Origin: Methanobrevibacter sp.
Lineage (GTDB): Archaea > Methanobacteriota > Methanobacteria > Methanobacteriales > Methanobacteriaceae
DNA length: 46,145 nucleotides
Assembly: GCF_017539065.1 (NCBI RefSeq)
Contig: NZ_JAFYHP010000018.1
Location: forward strand, 1 to 46,145
Reading direction: 5' to 3'
Part shown: positions 17,345 to 26,581 of the stretch, piece by piece
Numbering within the stretch: position 1 is the stretch's first letter
Layout: every line of letters begins with the position of its first letter
Made by a program: the position numbers and the translations under genes
The notes under the pieces: model-generated
Told to the model about the DNA's origin: nothing
The model's input: only the letters and a program-made list of their open reading frames with translations
The model's database searches: none

Positions 17345-17641
17345 ATGGATAAAAATATGGCTTTAATTGCAGTTGCAGTTATCATATGTGTTGTAATTTG
17401 TGTTCTTTCACCATACATTGCATCTGGTGACCCAGACGGATTAGAAAAATCAGCAGAAGATTCCGGACTCGCTGAAGACTTTGCTGTAGAAGAAATTAAC
17501 GGAATTCCGGATGCTCCGTTCCCAGATTATGCATTCGCAGATAATCCTGATAGCCAACCGTTACAAATAGTCGCGCTGCTAATTGGTGCAATCATAACCT
17601 TAGCTTTAGGATACGGCGTTGCATACGTATTGAAAAAGTAG
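17345..17641 (+). CDS. PDGLE-domain (NikN/CbiN-type) component of Ni/Co ECF transporter
   Basis: 98 aa. An N-terminal helix (ALIAVAVIICVVICVLSPYI), the PDGLEKSAED motif that names the PDGLE family, an acidic outside loop, and a second helix (IVALLIGAIITLALGYGVAY) near the C-terminus. It assists metal loading of CbiM. ATG 17336 overlaps the cbiM end, but AAGGAG (17330-17335) is spaced for ATG 17345. A strong terminator directly follows the stop. Confidence 0.85.
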   Translation: MDKNMALIAVAVIICVVICVLSPYIASGDPDGLEKSAEDSGLAEDFAVEEINGIPDAPFPDYAFADNPDSQPLQIVALLIGAIITLALGYGVAYVLKK

Positions 17642-17677
17642 AAATTAATTTTTAATTTCTCTTTTTTTTCTTTTTTT
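17640..17677 (+). terminator. Intrinsic terminator between cbiN-type gene and cbiQ
   Basis: AGAAATTA-ATTTT-TAATTTCT (8-bp stem 17640-17647/17653-17660) is followed by CTTTTTTTTCTTTTTTT. It begins at the stop codon and should end most cbiMN transcripts. Confidence 0.75.
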
Positions 17678-17704
17678 AAAATTGTATAAAATTAGAGAAT
17701 ATTT

Positions 17705-18535
17705 ATGGCTGATATAACACAATTAATGCGGTTTGATGATTTAGCATCAAAAGATAGCCCTATTCATAATTTAGAAGGGCGAATTAAACTAATTTCAACT
17801 ATTTTTATAATTCTAGTATGTGTTATCTCAAAAGAAATCTTTATACCAATAATATTAGAGATAATGTTATTGATAATACTGAAAATAGCTAATTTATCCT
17901 ATTTGGATTCGGCAAGAAGATTATTAATGTTACTGCCCTTCGGTGGAGCAGTCATAATTTTTCAACCATTTATTCAACCGGGAAATATCATCTGGAGTTA
18001 CTCCTGGTTACATATTACAGATGTTGGCCTAAATTGGGCAATTTTACTTTTAGTTCGTATGATTGTATGTCTAACAGCGATCATCATATATTCATCAACA
18101 ACTCCCCTTCAGGAGATGGCAAGTTCCTTTAGAAAATTAAAGATGCCAAGAGATTTGGCAATGATTTTATCAATTATGGTCAGATTTTTATTTTTATTTG
18201 TTGATGAACTTGCAGCTATTAGAAAAAGTCAAAAAGCAAGAAATTTCAGCATCCACAGTAAAACTACTCCATACAAATGGAGAGTGAAACAGGTCGGATA
18301 TACAATCGGCATGATGTTTTTAAAAGCATATGAACAAGGGGAACGTGTCCATAAAAGTATGGTGAGCCGTGGTTTTTCAGACGCATCTGAAATGTTTGAT
18401 GAAAAAAAATCTCCAGAAAAAAGCGATTACATTTATTTACTTACGATTATAATAGTTGTCATTATACTGGAAATCATTTTATTTAAATATTCCGGACAAC
18501 TAGGTTACTTTGGTCAAAACTTAGCAATTAATTAG
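17705..18535 (+). CDS. cbiQ: CbiQ/EcfT-type transmembrane coupling component of Ni/Co ECF transporter
   Basis: 276 aa. Helices in the first half, then the coupling helices with the two Ala-Arg-Gly-type signatures, here KSQKARNFSI and KSMVSRGFSD, which contact the ATPase. There is no RBS; a TATA-like TTGTATAAAATTA (17682-17694) lies about 20 nt before ATG 17705, which suggests a leaderless or nearly leaderless transcript. It abuts cbiO. Confidence 0.88.
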   Translation: MADITQLMRFDDLASKDSPIHNLEGRIKLISTIFIILVCVISKEIFIPIILEIMLLIILKIANLSYLDSARRLLMLLPFGGAVIIFQPFIQPGNIIWSYSWLHITDVGLNWAILLLVRMIVCLTAIIIYSSTTPLQEMASSFRKLKMPRDLAMILSIMVRFLFLFVDELAAIRKSQKARNFSIHSKTTPYKWRVKQVGYTIGMMFLKAYEQGERVHKSMVSRGFSDASEMFDEKKSPEKSDYIYLLTIIIVVIILEIILFKYSGQLGYFGQNLAIN

Positions 18536-18544
18536 GTGGCAAAT

Positions 18545-19384
18545 ATGGAACATATTCATTTAGAGACAAAAAATTTATCTTTTACATATCCTGATGGAAC
18601 ACAGGCTTTGAAAAATGTTAATCTTAAAATTAAAAAAGGAGAAAAAATTGCAATTATGGGACCTAACGGTGCTGGAAAATCAACCCTATTCTCTCATTTT
18701 AATGGATTAACAGAACCTACTTCAGGACATGTTGAAATAGATGGTGAAAAAATAATTTATGAACGTGACGAATTGCTTAAAGTAAGACAAAAAGTTGGAA
18801 TCGTGTTCCAAGATCCAAATGACCAATTATTTGCCCCAACTGTTAAAGAGGATGTTGCTTTTGGACCTATGAATTTAGGTCTTGATTATGATGAAGTGAA
18901 CAATAGAATCAAGGAATCATTAGAAATGGTGGGTATGGCAGGTTTTGAAGAAAAGACTCCTCATCATTTAAGTGGCGGTCAGCAAAAAAGAGTGGCTATT
19001 GCAGGTATTGTTGCAATGAGGCCTGAAATAATGATTCTTGATGAACCAACAGCAGGACTTGACCCGGAAGGTGTTGATAAAGTCTTGGACATATTAAATA
19101 ATTTGAATAAAGAGGGAATAAGTATTGTTATTTCATCACATGACATAGAAATGGTAAATCAGTTCGCGGATAAAATATTTGTTTTATATAGTGGAGAAAT
19201 AATTGCTGAAGGAGATAAACACCAAATATTTTCCGATAAGGAATTATTAAAAAAAGCTCACTTAAAGGCGCCTGTGACAACTGAAATTTTATATAAATTA
19301 AAAGAAAATGGATTAAATGTTGATACTGAAAAAATCGATATTGACGAAGCTGTCGAAGAAATATTGAATGCCAAAAACATTTAA
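18545..19384 (+). CDS. cbiO: CbiO ATPase component of Ni/Co ECF transporter
   Basis: 279 aa. Walker A is [10 protein letters not shown]-loop [13 protein letters not shown] signature LSGGQQKR, Walker [16 protein letters not shown] and H-switch SSHD. It powers metal uptake by CbiM through CbiQ. GTG 18536 abuts the cbiQ stop, but AGGTGG is correctly spaced for ATG 18545 ([13 protein letters not shown]). The stop overlaps the convergent zinc-ribbon gene by 4 nt. Confidence 0.92.
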   Translation: MEHIHLETKNLSFTYPDGTQALKNVNLKIKKGEKIAIMGPNGAGKSTLFSHFNGLTEPTSGHVEIDGEKIIYERDELLKVRQKVGIVFQDPNDQLFAPTVKEDVAFGPMNLGLDYDEVNNRIKESLEMVGMAGFEEKTPHHLSGGQQKRVAIAGIVAMRPEIMILDEPTAGLDPEGVDKVLDILNNLNKEGISIVISSHDIEMVNQFADKIFVLYSGEIIAEGDKHQIFSDKELLKKAHLKAPVTTEILYKLKENGLNVDTEKIDIDEAVEEILNAKNI

Positions 19385-19578
19385 TTTGTAGCTTTTCTAT
19401 TTTTTAATTTATCTTTTAATTTTGAAATGAATTCAAATTCTTGATCCAGTTCTGGAGAGTTGGCAAACCCGCAATTGGGACAGTGAATACTGTTGCACCC
19501 ATGCTTGCCGCAACCAGAGCATCCGCGGTTTTCTAACTGATTTTCATCAAACTCAAAACCACACATTCTACATTTCAT
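19381..19578 (-). CDS. Small zinc-ribbon protein downstream of feoA
   Basis: 65 aa from ATG 19578 (MKCRMCGFEFDENQL). Four CxxC-type pairs are visible (CRMC, CSGCGKHGC, CPNC), giving one or two zinc sites, then a charged tail. A longer in-frame ORF to 19674 would read through the feoA end and is not credible. It lies 49 nt after feoA on the same strand and may be part of the iron-uptake unit; its role is unknown. Confidence 0.7.
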   Translation of the reverse strand: MKCRMCGFEFDENQLENRGCSGCGKHGCNSIHCPNCGFANSPELDQEFEFISKLKDKLKNRKATN

Positions 19579-19627
19579 AATAATGACCCAAAATAAAATT
19601 ATTAAAAAAATAAATGAAAAATTGAAG

Positions 19628-19855
19628 CTATTCCACTTCAATATTTTCAGCTTCTTCTTTACGAAGACAAACATCGTATCCTTTTACAGACATTTCAATA
19701 GGATCCCCTAAAGTAGCTACTTTTTTAACAGTGATTTTAGCTCCTTTAACAAAACCCATACCTAATAAATGTCTTTTCAAATCCACATCCCCGGTGTCAT
19801 GATATTTAACTAATGTTACAGTTTCACCAGGTTTTGTATCTTTTAAGGTTTTCAT
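19628..19855 (-). CDS. feoA: Ferrous iron transport protein A
   Basis: 75 aa, one SH3-like FeoA domain (TLKDTKPGETVTLVKY; LKRHLLGMGFVKGAKITV; DPIEMSVKGYDVCLRKEEA). FeoA is a small cytoplasmic partner of FeoB. It has its own promoter with two iron-type palindromes upstream, although it follows feoB on the same strand. An RBS GGGTGA lies before ATG 19855. Confidence 0.92.
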   Translation of the reverse strand: MKTLKDTKPGETVTLVKYHDTGDVDLKRHLLGMGFVKGAKITVKKVATLGDPIEMSVKGYDVCLRKEEAENIEVE

Positions 19856-19883
19856 TTTATCACCCGATTAAAATCTAAAAAAT

Positions 19884-19964
19884 AAATTTTTAGGCATGCT
19901 AAAAATTTTCGTAATAATAGTATATCCTATCGACTATATAAATTTTTAGTCATGACTAAAAATT
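19884..19964 (-). promoter_or_regulatory. feoA promoter with two iron-type palindromes
   Basis: TTTAG-GCATG-CTAAA lies within 10-bp arms at 19884-19908, and a 24-bp perfect palindrome (TTTTTAGTCATGACTAAAAA core) at 19941-19964. A minus-strand TATA (TTTATATAG) sits at 19935-19943 between and touching them. This is the DtxR/IdeR-like arrangement of an iron-dependent repressor covering the promoter. Confidence 0.65.
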
Positions 19965-19996
19965 AAAATGAAAATTAAAAAAAATCTAATTTTCAC

Positions 19997-22015
19997 TTAT
20001 CCAAATCCTGCTAATCCTCCGATTTGGAAAATCAGGAATGCTACGACATATGCAGTTACTAAAGTAATTGCGCACATGGTTAATGCCCATTTGTAACTGT
20101 TGGTTTCTTGTTTGATTGCTCCAATAGCTGCAAAACATGGTGTATAAAGCAATGTAAATGCCATGAAAGAGAATGCAGACAATGGAGTGAAAGTATCATG
20201 AACCAAATTAGTGATTCCTTCTTCGTCATCTTCTTCCATGCCCGCTAAGGTGCCAAATGTTGCAACTACAACTTCTTTAGCCGCCAAACCTGCAATAATA
20301 GCAACAGCCGCTTGCCAAGTTCCAAATCCTAATGGTGCAAAAATCGGAGCGATTACACTACCAATCATTCCCAATAAACTGTCAGCAGATCCGTATTCTA
20401 CTCCTAACGGGAATATGCTTAATGCCCATAATACGATAGAACATGCAAGAATAATGGTTCCTGCTTTTCTTAAAAATCCTTTTACTTTTTCCCAGGTATG
20501 CAATAAAACACCTTTTACGGAAGGTATTTTGTAAGTTGGCAATTCCATTACGAATGGAGTTGATAATCCTTTAAACATGGTTCTTTTAAGGATGGCTGCA
20601 ACAATAAGTGCCACAACAATGCCTAATAAATAAATGGCAAGCAATACATTACCTTGATTTTCGGCGAAAAACGCTGCAATAAATATTGCATAAATCGGCA
20701 GCCTAGCAGTACAGGACATGAATGGTACCAGCATCATGGCCAGCATACGGTCTCCTTCATTTTCCATTGTCCTGGTTGCCATAATGGCCGGTACTCCACA
20801 ACCGAATCCTAAAATCATAGGAATGAATGCCTTACCGTGAAGCCCAACAAGTTTATGCATGAGTTTATCTAAAGTGAATGCTGCCCTTGCCAAATAGCCG
20901 CAGTCTTCCAATATGCTGAGGAACAAAAACATCAGTATGATAATCGGCAGGAAAGTGAGAACACCACCCACTCCTCCAATGATACCGTCACAGATGAATG
21001 AGGACAAATATTCATTTGCAATAAATCCTGCAACAAATTCCCCCAATGCTCCAAAGGCTTCGTCGATCATATCCTGGAAAGGAGCGCCTATTGTAAATGT
21101 TAACTGGAACATTGCCCACATTATAATGATAAATATGAATGGTGCTAAAATCCTGTTTGTTATGACCTTATCTATCTTATCGGTAACAGATTCCTTTTCA
21201 ACATCTGGTTTCTTAACGGATTCGGCCATCAAACCATCGATGAATGCATATCTTGCATTTGCAATCACCTCTTCAGGACCTTCGTTGTAAACATCATACA
21301 AATGTTTGCTTACCTTATCAACCTCTACCATGATTTTAGAACCTTCAGGAGAGTGTTGAACCTTATCTATAACGATTGTGTCCCTTTCCAATAATTTTAC
21401 AGCAGTCCAAACTGAAGGAACATCCAATAAATTCTTATCCTTTTCAATGACTTCCTGAATTTCGGACAAGTGCCCCTTAATGTCATTACCATAGGACAAT
21501 TTTGCGCTGGAGTCTATAGGGTTTGCGGACTGTTTTTCGACGGTTGTCAATAATTCCTCAAATCCGTCACCGGTTTTAGCGTTTACTTCAATAACCGGGA
21601 ACCCCAAAAGTTCACTCATCAATTCAATATCAATTATATGCTCTTTTTTCTTTGCAAAGTCATTCATATTAAGTGCCATTACTAAATTTGCACCCAGTTC
21701 CATCATTTGAACTGTTAAGTATAAGTTACGTTCCAGATTAGCAGCATCGACTATGTTAATTATCACATCAGAGTCGTCATCCACAATGAAATCTCTTGAA
21801 ACGATTTCCTCCATAGAATGAGCGCTTAATGCATAATTACCCGGCAAATCGATAACTTCGTATTCATAGCTTCCATGCTTGAAATGACCTTCCGCCCTTT
21901 CAACGGTTTTTCCAGGCCAGTTACCTACATGTTGGCGCATACCTGTCAATCGATTGAAAACAGTAGTCTTGCCCACATTAGGGTTTCCTGCTAATCCTAC
22001 AATTAATTCTGTCAT
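19997..22015 (-). CDS. feoB: Ferrous iron transporter FeoB (copy 1)
   Basis: 672 aa. The N-terminal G domain has GNPNVGKTT (G1), DLPGNYAL (G3) and NMND (G4); then a helical GDI region and a membrane domain of about ten helices with the two Gate motifs ([22 protein letters not shown]). It moves Fe2+ into the cell. RBS GGAGA precedes ATG 22015. A second feoB lies upstream on the same strand, and the two share long near-identical DNA stretches in the GDI region. Confidence 0.95.
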   Translation of the reverse strand: MTELIVGLAGNPNVGKTTVFNRLTGMRQHVGNWPGKTVERAEGHFKHGSYEYEVIDLPGNYALSAHSMEEIVSRDFIVDDDSDVIINIVDAANLERNLYLTVQMMELGANLVMALNMNDFAKKKEHIIDIELMSELLGFPVIEVNAKTGDGFEELLTTVEKQSANPIDSSAKLSYGNDIKGHLSEIQEVIEKDKNLLDVPSVWTAVKLLERDTIVIDKVQHSPEGSKIMVEVDKVSKHLYDVYNEGPEEVIANARYAFIDGLMAESVKKPDVEKESVTDKIDKVITNRILAPFIFIIIMWAMFQLTFTIGAPFQDMIDEAFGALGEFVAGFIANEYLSSFICDGIIGGVGGVLTFLPIIILMFLFLSILEDCGYLARAAFTLDKLMHKLVGLHGKAFIPMILGFGCGVPAIMATRTMENEGDRMLAMMLVPFMSCTARLPIYAIFIAAFFAENQGNVLLAIYLLGIVVALIVAAILKRTMFKGLSTPFVMELPTYKIPSVKGVLLHTWEKVKGFLRKAGTIILACSIVLWALSIFPLGVEYGSADSLLGMIGSVIAPIFAPLGFGTWQAAVAIIAGLAAKEVVVATFGTLAGMEEDDEEGITNLVHDTFTPLSAFSFMAFTLLYTPCFAAIGAIKQETNSYKWALTMCAITLVTAYVVAFLIFQIGGLAGFG

Positions 22016-22112
22016 TAACTATTCTCCAATATTTAATTATTCCATGAACAATATCTCCTGAAAGATATCATCCACTTTTAAAAAAAAATTTTATTTAGAC
22101 TTACCTTAGAAA

Positions 22113-22179
22113 TTTAGGTAAACCTAAACTTATGTAAATATCTGATTACATAATATTTAAATATTTAGGTATTCCTAAA
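22113..22179 (-). promoter_or_regulatory. feoB copy 1 promoter with two iron-type palindromes
   Basis: TTTAGGTAAACCTAAA (22113-22128) and TTTAGGTATTCCTAAA (22164-22179) both fit TTTAGG-N4-CCTAAA. They flank a minus-strand TATA-like AATATTTAAATATT near 22148-22161. The rest of the 240-bp gap (22016-22255) holds no gene. Confidence 0.7.
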
Positions 22180-22255
22180 AAAAATATTGAAAAATTGAAA
22201 TTGAAACAAATAAGTTTGAGATAATTTAAAAGAAAAAAAATAAGCATTTGAACTA

Positions 22256-24271
22256 TCAAAAGCCCATCAAGGTTCCAATTTGGAAAACCAAAAATGAAAC
22301 AACGAATGCACTTATTAAAGTAATGGCACACATTATTAAAGGCCATTTGTAACTGTTGGTCTCCTGTTTGATTGCACCAAGGGCTGCAACACATGGAGTA
22401 TACAATAAGGTGAATACCATGAATGACAAGGCTGACAATGGGGTGAAAGTATCATGAATCAGGTTGGTGATTCCCTCTTCGTCATTGGATTCCATACCTG
22501 CCAGGGTACCGAATGTTGCAACCACAACTTCCTTGGAAGCCAAACCCGCAATAATTGCCACTGCCGCTTGCCAGGTCCCAAATCCTAATGGAGCAAAAAT
22601 TGGTGCGAAAAATGAACCAATAATGCCTAAAAGACTCATTTGAGGATCTGTTCCTCCCCAAGGGAAGATATTCTGCAGCAACCATAATATGACGGAACAA
22701 ACAAGAATGACTGTACCTGCCTTTTTCAGGAACCCCTTAACCTTTTCTGAAGTGTGCAATATTATCCCCTTTAGAGAAGGCAGCTTATAGGTTGGCAGTT
22801 CCATAACAAATGGGGTGGACAATCCCTTAAACATGGTTCTTTTAAGGACAGCCGCAACAACAAGCGCAACAGCAATACCCAACAAATATATTCCAAGCAA
22901 GGCAATGCCATGATATTCGGAAAAGAACGCTCCTATAAAAATTATGTAAATAGGCAATCTGGAAGTACAGGACATGAACGGAACAAGCATCATTGCAAGT
23001 ATACGGTCTCCCTCGTTTTCCATGGTCCTGGTTGCCATAATGGCCGGCACTCCACAACCGAATCCTAAAATCATAGGAATGAATGCCTTACCGTGAAGAC
23101 CTACAATCTTATGCATGACCAAATCCAAAGTGAAAGCTGCCCTTGCCAAGTACCCGCAGTCCTCCAATACGCTTAAAAACAAAAACATCAGAATTATCAT
23201 CGGCAGAAACTGAACAACAACACCTACACCCCCGATTATGCCGTCACAAATCAAGGAGGTTATAATGCCCGGAGGCAAATATGAAGTGATTGTGTGAGTC
23301 AGCAAATCGAAAAATGACTTGATTAGATGTTCAAAAGGAGTGCCTATGGTGAATGTAAGCTGGAACATCATCCACATTACAATGACAAATATGAAAGGGG
23401 CCAAAATCCTATTGGTAACAATCTTATCGATTTTATCCGTGGTGGTTTCCTTTTCAACGGCAGGCTTGTCTACCGCTTCGGCAATCAAACCGTCAATGAA
23501 TGCATATCTTGAATTTGCAATGACTTCCTCCGGACCTTCGTTGTAAACATCATACAAATGTTTGCTTACCTTATCGACCTCAACCATGATTTTAGAACCT
23601 TCAGGAGAGTGTTGAACCTTATCTATTACGATTGTGTCCCTTTCCAATAATTTGACGGCAGTCCATATTGAAGGGACATCCATCAAACCCTTGTCCTGTT
23701 CTATTAACTCCTGCAGATCCATCAGGTGTCCCTTAATGTCATTGCCGTAGGACAGTTTTTCACTTGTATCCTTTGGGTTTGCGGATACCCTTTCGACAGT
23801 TGTCAATAATTCCTCGAAACCGTCGGCATTTTTTGCATTTATCTCAATGACCGGGAACCCCAGAAGTTCCTCCATCAATTTCAAATCAATTATGTAATCC
23901 TTTTTCCTTGCAAAATCGTTCATGTTGACCGCCAATACCAGATTGGCACCCAATTCCATCATCTGAACTGTAAGATATAGGTTGCGCTCCAAATTAGCCG
24001 CATCAACGACATTGATGATTGCATCTGAATTGTCGTCCACGATAAAATCTCTTGAAACTATTTCCTCAATAGAATGAGCGCTTAATGCATAATTACCGGG
24101 CAAATCTATGATTTCATACCTGTAGTCGCCATGTGTGAAAGTGCCTTCTGCCCTTTCAACCGTTTTTCCAGGCCAATTACCTACATGCTGGTGCATCCCG
24201 GTCAATTCATTGAAGACCGTGGTCTTGCCCACATTAGGATTGCCTGCCAAACCTACTACTAATTCCCTCAT
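22256..24271 (-). CDS. feoB: Ferrous iron transporter FeoB (copy 2)
   Basis: 671 aa from ATG 24271 ([18 protein letters not shown]); an in-frame ATG at 24292 is less likely because GGAGA is spaced for 24271. It has the same domains as copy 1: G domain, GDI, and membrane domain with GYLARAAF and [13 protein letters not shown]ate motifs. It differs most in the region between the first membrane helices (THTITSYLPPGIITSLI). Tandem paralogs may differ in affinity or expression. Its promoter carries one iron-type box shared with the divergent TPR gene. Confidence 0.94.
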   Translation of the reverse strand: MRELVVGLAGNPNVGKTTVFNELTGMHQHVGNWPGKTVERAEGTFTHGDYRYEIIDLPGNYALSAHSIEEIVSRDFIVDDNSDAIINVVDAANLERNLYLTVQMMELGANLVLAVNMNDFARKKDYIIDLKLMEELLGFPVIEINAKNADGFEELLTTVERVSANPKDTSEKLSYGNDIKGHLMDLQELIEQDKGLMDVPSIWTAVKLLERDTIVIDKVQHSPEGSKIMVEVDKVSKHLYDVYNEGPEEVIANSRYAFIDGLIAEAVDKPAVEKETTTDKIDKIVTNRILAPFIFVIVMWMMFQLTFTIGTPFEHLIKSFFDLLTHTITSYLPPGIITSLICDGIIGGVGVVVQFLPMIILMFLFLSVLEDCGYLARAAFTLDLVMHKIVGLHGKAFIPMILGFGCGVPAIMATRTMENEGDRILAMMLVPFMSCTSRLPIYIIFIGAFFSEYHGIALLGIYLLGIAVALVVAAVLKRTMFKGLSTPFVMELPTYKLPSLKGIILHTSEKVKGFLKKAGTVILVCSVILWLLQNIFPWGGTDPQMSLLGIIGSFFAPIFAPLGFGTWQAAVAIIAGLASKEVVVATFGTLAGMESNDEEGITNLIHDTFTPLSALSFMVFTLLYTPCVAALGAIKQETNSYKWPLIMCAITLISAFVVSFLVFQIGTLMGF

Positions 24272-24446
24272 TATGCATTCTCCATCTTTCATTAACTTAA
24301 TAGCACAACATTCGCCGCTTAAAAAATAGTCAATCCATATGCTAAAAATAGCTAATATCAGTATATTTTATATAAGATTTAATATTATATAAATATTTAG
24401 GCATGCCAAAAGAAAATGAATTCATATGGCAAAAAAGGAGATTATG
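24272..24446. promoter_or_regulatory. Divergent feoB2/TPR-gene promoter with iron-type box
   Basis: TTTAGGCATGCCAAAA (24396-24411) matches the iron box with one changed base. On the minus strand it lies just upstream of a TATA (ATATTTATATAAT, about 24381-24393) for feoB2. On the plus strand the same AT-rich run could serve the TPR gene, placing the box at its transcript start. A degenerate half (TTTTTAGCATATG) lies near 24337-24349. Confidence 0.5.
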
Positions 24447-25454
24447 ATGAGCGAATCTGTTGAAACAGCAAAAAAATACATTGAAGATGGAAATTACGAA
24501 GAGGCCCTTAAATTGGCTCGAAAAAGACATGGGAAAGATGATGTTGAAGATTATTTAGCTATACTTGACTTATTGATTGATGCTGATTACATGATTGCAA
24601 TCGAAGAGAAGGGTATGTATTACCAATATTATGATGAAACACATGACAATGGAGATTACGGGGACAAATATTTTGATGAATACCTGGAAAAGCAACCCCG
24701 TTCTGTCAATGTATTGTGCGACAAGGCAATGTCACAATTCAACAAAGGCAATGTCGACGAAGCGATAGAATACATGGACAAGGCATATGACAGATATAAA
24801 TCTTACTCCCCAATAGAAAAGCCTCGTATAAGCAAAAAAGAGGTTTTAATGGGCAAAATCGAATTGCTGATTAAGTCAAAAAGATATGATGAGGCACTGA
24901 AAAGCCTCGATATCTATGAAAAGAATTACGGAATGTCCGAAAAATTCGATTTATACAAAGGCCAGATGCTTCAAAAGACCGGAAAAAACGAAGAGGCGCT
25001 CAAATATCTTGACAAATCCCTGCAAAACGAAGACACAATAATCGGATTCAATGCAAAGGGAGATGCATTGTATGAGCTTAAAAGATACAAAGAGGCTTTA
25101 AGATCATATGAAAACTGCCTTCAATATGAAAGCAAGGTTGGCGATGACCTGGAATTGGTTACCAACTTCAATTATAAGGCCGCATTCTGTTGTGTGAATC
25201 TGGGCGATGATGCCGACGCCATCAAATACCTGAATAAAACAATTAACATGTTGAATGAACATGGCAGACTTCCAAAAAACATTGAAGCCATTTATCAAAA
25301 GTGTTCCTTTGAAAAGGAAAGGATATTGAAAAAAGGGGAAGTTAAGGATGAGGAATTCAAGAAGACAAGATTCTTCTCCGCCAGAACCTCAATTATCCTA
25401 TTAATTATAATATTGATTTTATATGCGATTCTGAGATATCTGGGATATCGCTAA
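24447..25454 (+). CDS. TPR-repeat protein with C-terminal membrane anchor
   Basis: 335 aa from ATG 24447, with AAGGAG 6 nt upstream; ATG 24426 is in frame but lies before that RBS. Several tetratricopeptide units are visible (AKKYIEDGNYEEALKLAR; ALKSLDIYEKNYG; ALKYLDKSLQNED; ALRSYENCLQYES; AIKYLNKTINML). One membrane helix (SIILLIIILILYAILRYLGY) ends the protein, so the TPR domain faces the cytosol on a tail anchor. TPRs hold protein partners; no enzyme activity is suggested. An iron-type box upstream suggests expression under iron limitation. Confidence 0.78.
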   Translation: MSESVETAKKYIEDGNYEEALKLARKRHGKDDVEDYLAILDLLIDADYMIAIEEKGMYYQYYDETHDNGDYGDKYFDEYLEKQPRSVNVLCDKAMSQFNKGNVDEAIEYMDKAYDRYKSYSPIEKPRISKKEVLMGKIELLIKSKRYDEALKSLDIYEKNYGMSEKFDLYKGQMLQKTGKNEEALKYLDKSLQNEDTIIGFNAKGDALYELKRYKEALRSYENCLQYESKVGDDLELVTNFNYKAAFCCVNLGDDADAIKYLNKTINMLNEHGRLPKNIEAIYQKCSFEKERILKKGEVKDEEFKKTRFFSARTSIILLIIILILYAILRYLGYR

Positions 25455-25948
25455 AGGTCCCATGCCTCGTTTTCAGGATCATCAACGTCATCATAAATCT
25501 CTTCAGTCCAATAGTTATAGTCAAAATAGTCATCGGCTTCCTGATTCAGGCCCCAATTGTGATTCTCATAATAGGTATACGGATCAAAATTGTTTTTGAC
25601 ATTGATGTTTTTAGTCTTTTTAGCTTTTTTATACTTTGAATCGCCAAAGAACTTAACTTTAACTTTATATTTGCCCACATCATATTTTACCCGAATTCCA
25701 CTGTTATATGATTTGTAAACCCATTTATAATTACCGTTTTTATCTGTGATGGTGTAGTTAATCATTCCATTTGATTTAATTTCCCTGCCATTTTTATTAA
25801 CTAATTTAATTACAATGTATCCTTTATTATTAAATATGCTGTCGTCAGTTGAGATTTTAACCTTAACTTTATCTTTGGCAAAGACGGGACCTGCAATTAA
25901 GATACACACTGCAAGAATTGCTAAGATGATGATGATTTTTCTGTTCAT
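25451..25948 (-). CDS. Small secreted protein with Ig-like domain
   Basis: 165 aa. It has a signal peptide (MNRKIIIILAILAVCILIAGPVFAKD in part: IIIILAILAVCILIAG, then VFA-K). The next region, with YKVKVKFFGDSKYKKAKKTK, resembles the bacterial Ig-like repeats common in Methanobrevibacter surface proteins, and the tail is acidic and rich in aromatic residues (YYENHNWGLNQEADDYFDYN). No membrane anchor is seen, so it may be released or bound to the wall. Its stop overlaps that of the convergent TPR gene by 4 nt. Confidence 0.65.
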   Translation of the reverse strand: MNRKIIIILAILAVCILIAGPVFAKDKVKVKISTDDSIFNNKGYIVIKLVNKNGREIKSNGMINYTITDKNGNYKWVYKSYNSGIRVKYDVGKYKVKVKFFGDSKYKKAKKTKNINVKNNFDPYTYYENHNWGLNQEADDYFDYNYWTEEIYDDVDDPENEAWDL

Positions 25949-26010
25949 GTTATTAACTTGTTACAAATACTATTTAAAGATTAAGACTTAATATATTAAT
26001 TAGTGATTTT

Positions 26011-26472
26011 ATGATTGAATACGACGATATAATTAAAGACTCACCATTTATTGTGAATCATTTGATTACCCTAAGTAAGACCCATGACTTTTACATTAAC
26101 AAACACATCAAAAGCGGAACCGTCATTCAACCTAGCCAATATTACATGTTACTCTTTTTATATTATGAAATGGGCATAAACCAATCAGATATTGCAAAAG
26201 CTTGTCTGATGGATAGGAGCGGAGTTTCAAGAGCATTTAAGGAATTTGAAGAAAAAGGATTAATCATAAGGGAAATTGATGAGTCAAATAAAAGGGCATA
26301 TAAAATCACTTTAACTAAAAAAGGAATTGAAACCGCTGAATTCCTAATTAAAAAAGAAAAAGAATGGGATGAAATGATTTGTGAAGAATTAAATATCTCC
26401 CATGACGAATTGCTTAAATTATTATCTAAGACCTCAATGAAATCCTTGCAATTCAATCGAGAAAAATTCTGA
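26011..26472 (+). CDS. MarR-family transcriptional regulator
   Basis: 153 aa with a winged helix-turn-helix: QSDIAKACLMDRSGVSRAFKEFEEKGLI is the recognition region and REIDESNKRAYKITLTKKG the wing. The flanking helices should make the dimer interface. Such proteins usually bind small ligands and repress neighbouring genes. It lies 109 nt upstream of a TctA-like membrane protein on the same strand, a plausible target. No strong RBS is seen at ATG 26011. Confidence 0.83.
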   Translation: MIEYDDIIKDSPFIVNHLITLSKTHDFYINKHIKSGTVIQPSQYYMLLFLYYEMGINQSDIAKACLMDRSGVSRAFKEFEEKGLIIREIDESNKRAYKITLTKKGIETAEFLIKKEKEWDEMICEELNISHDELLKLLSKTSMKSLQFNREKF

Positions 26473-26581
26473 ATATCATTGGCCCATTGAATAATCTGCC
26501 AACTGCAATTTTATCAAACTAAAACAATAGTTCGAAATAACTTCAACAAGCTTTAAATTATTGGCCGTGCAATTAATAGCC

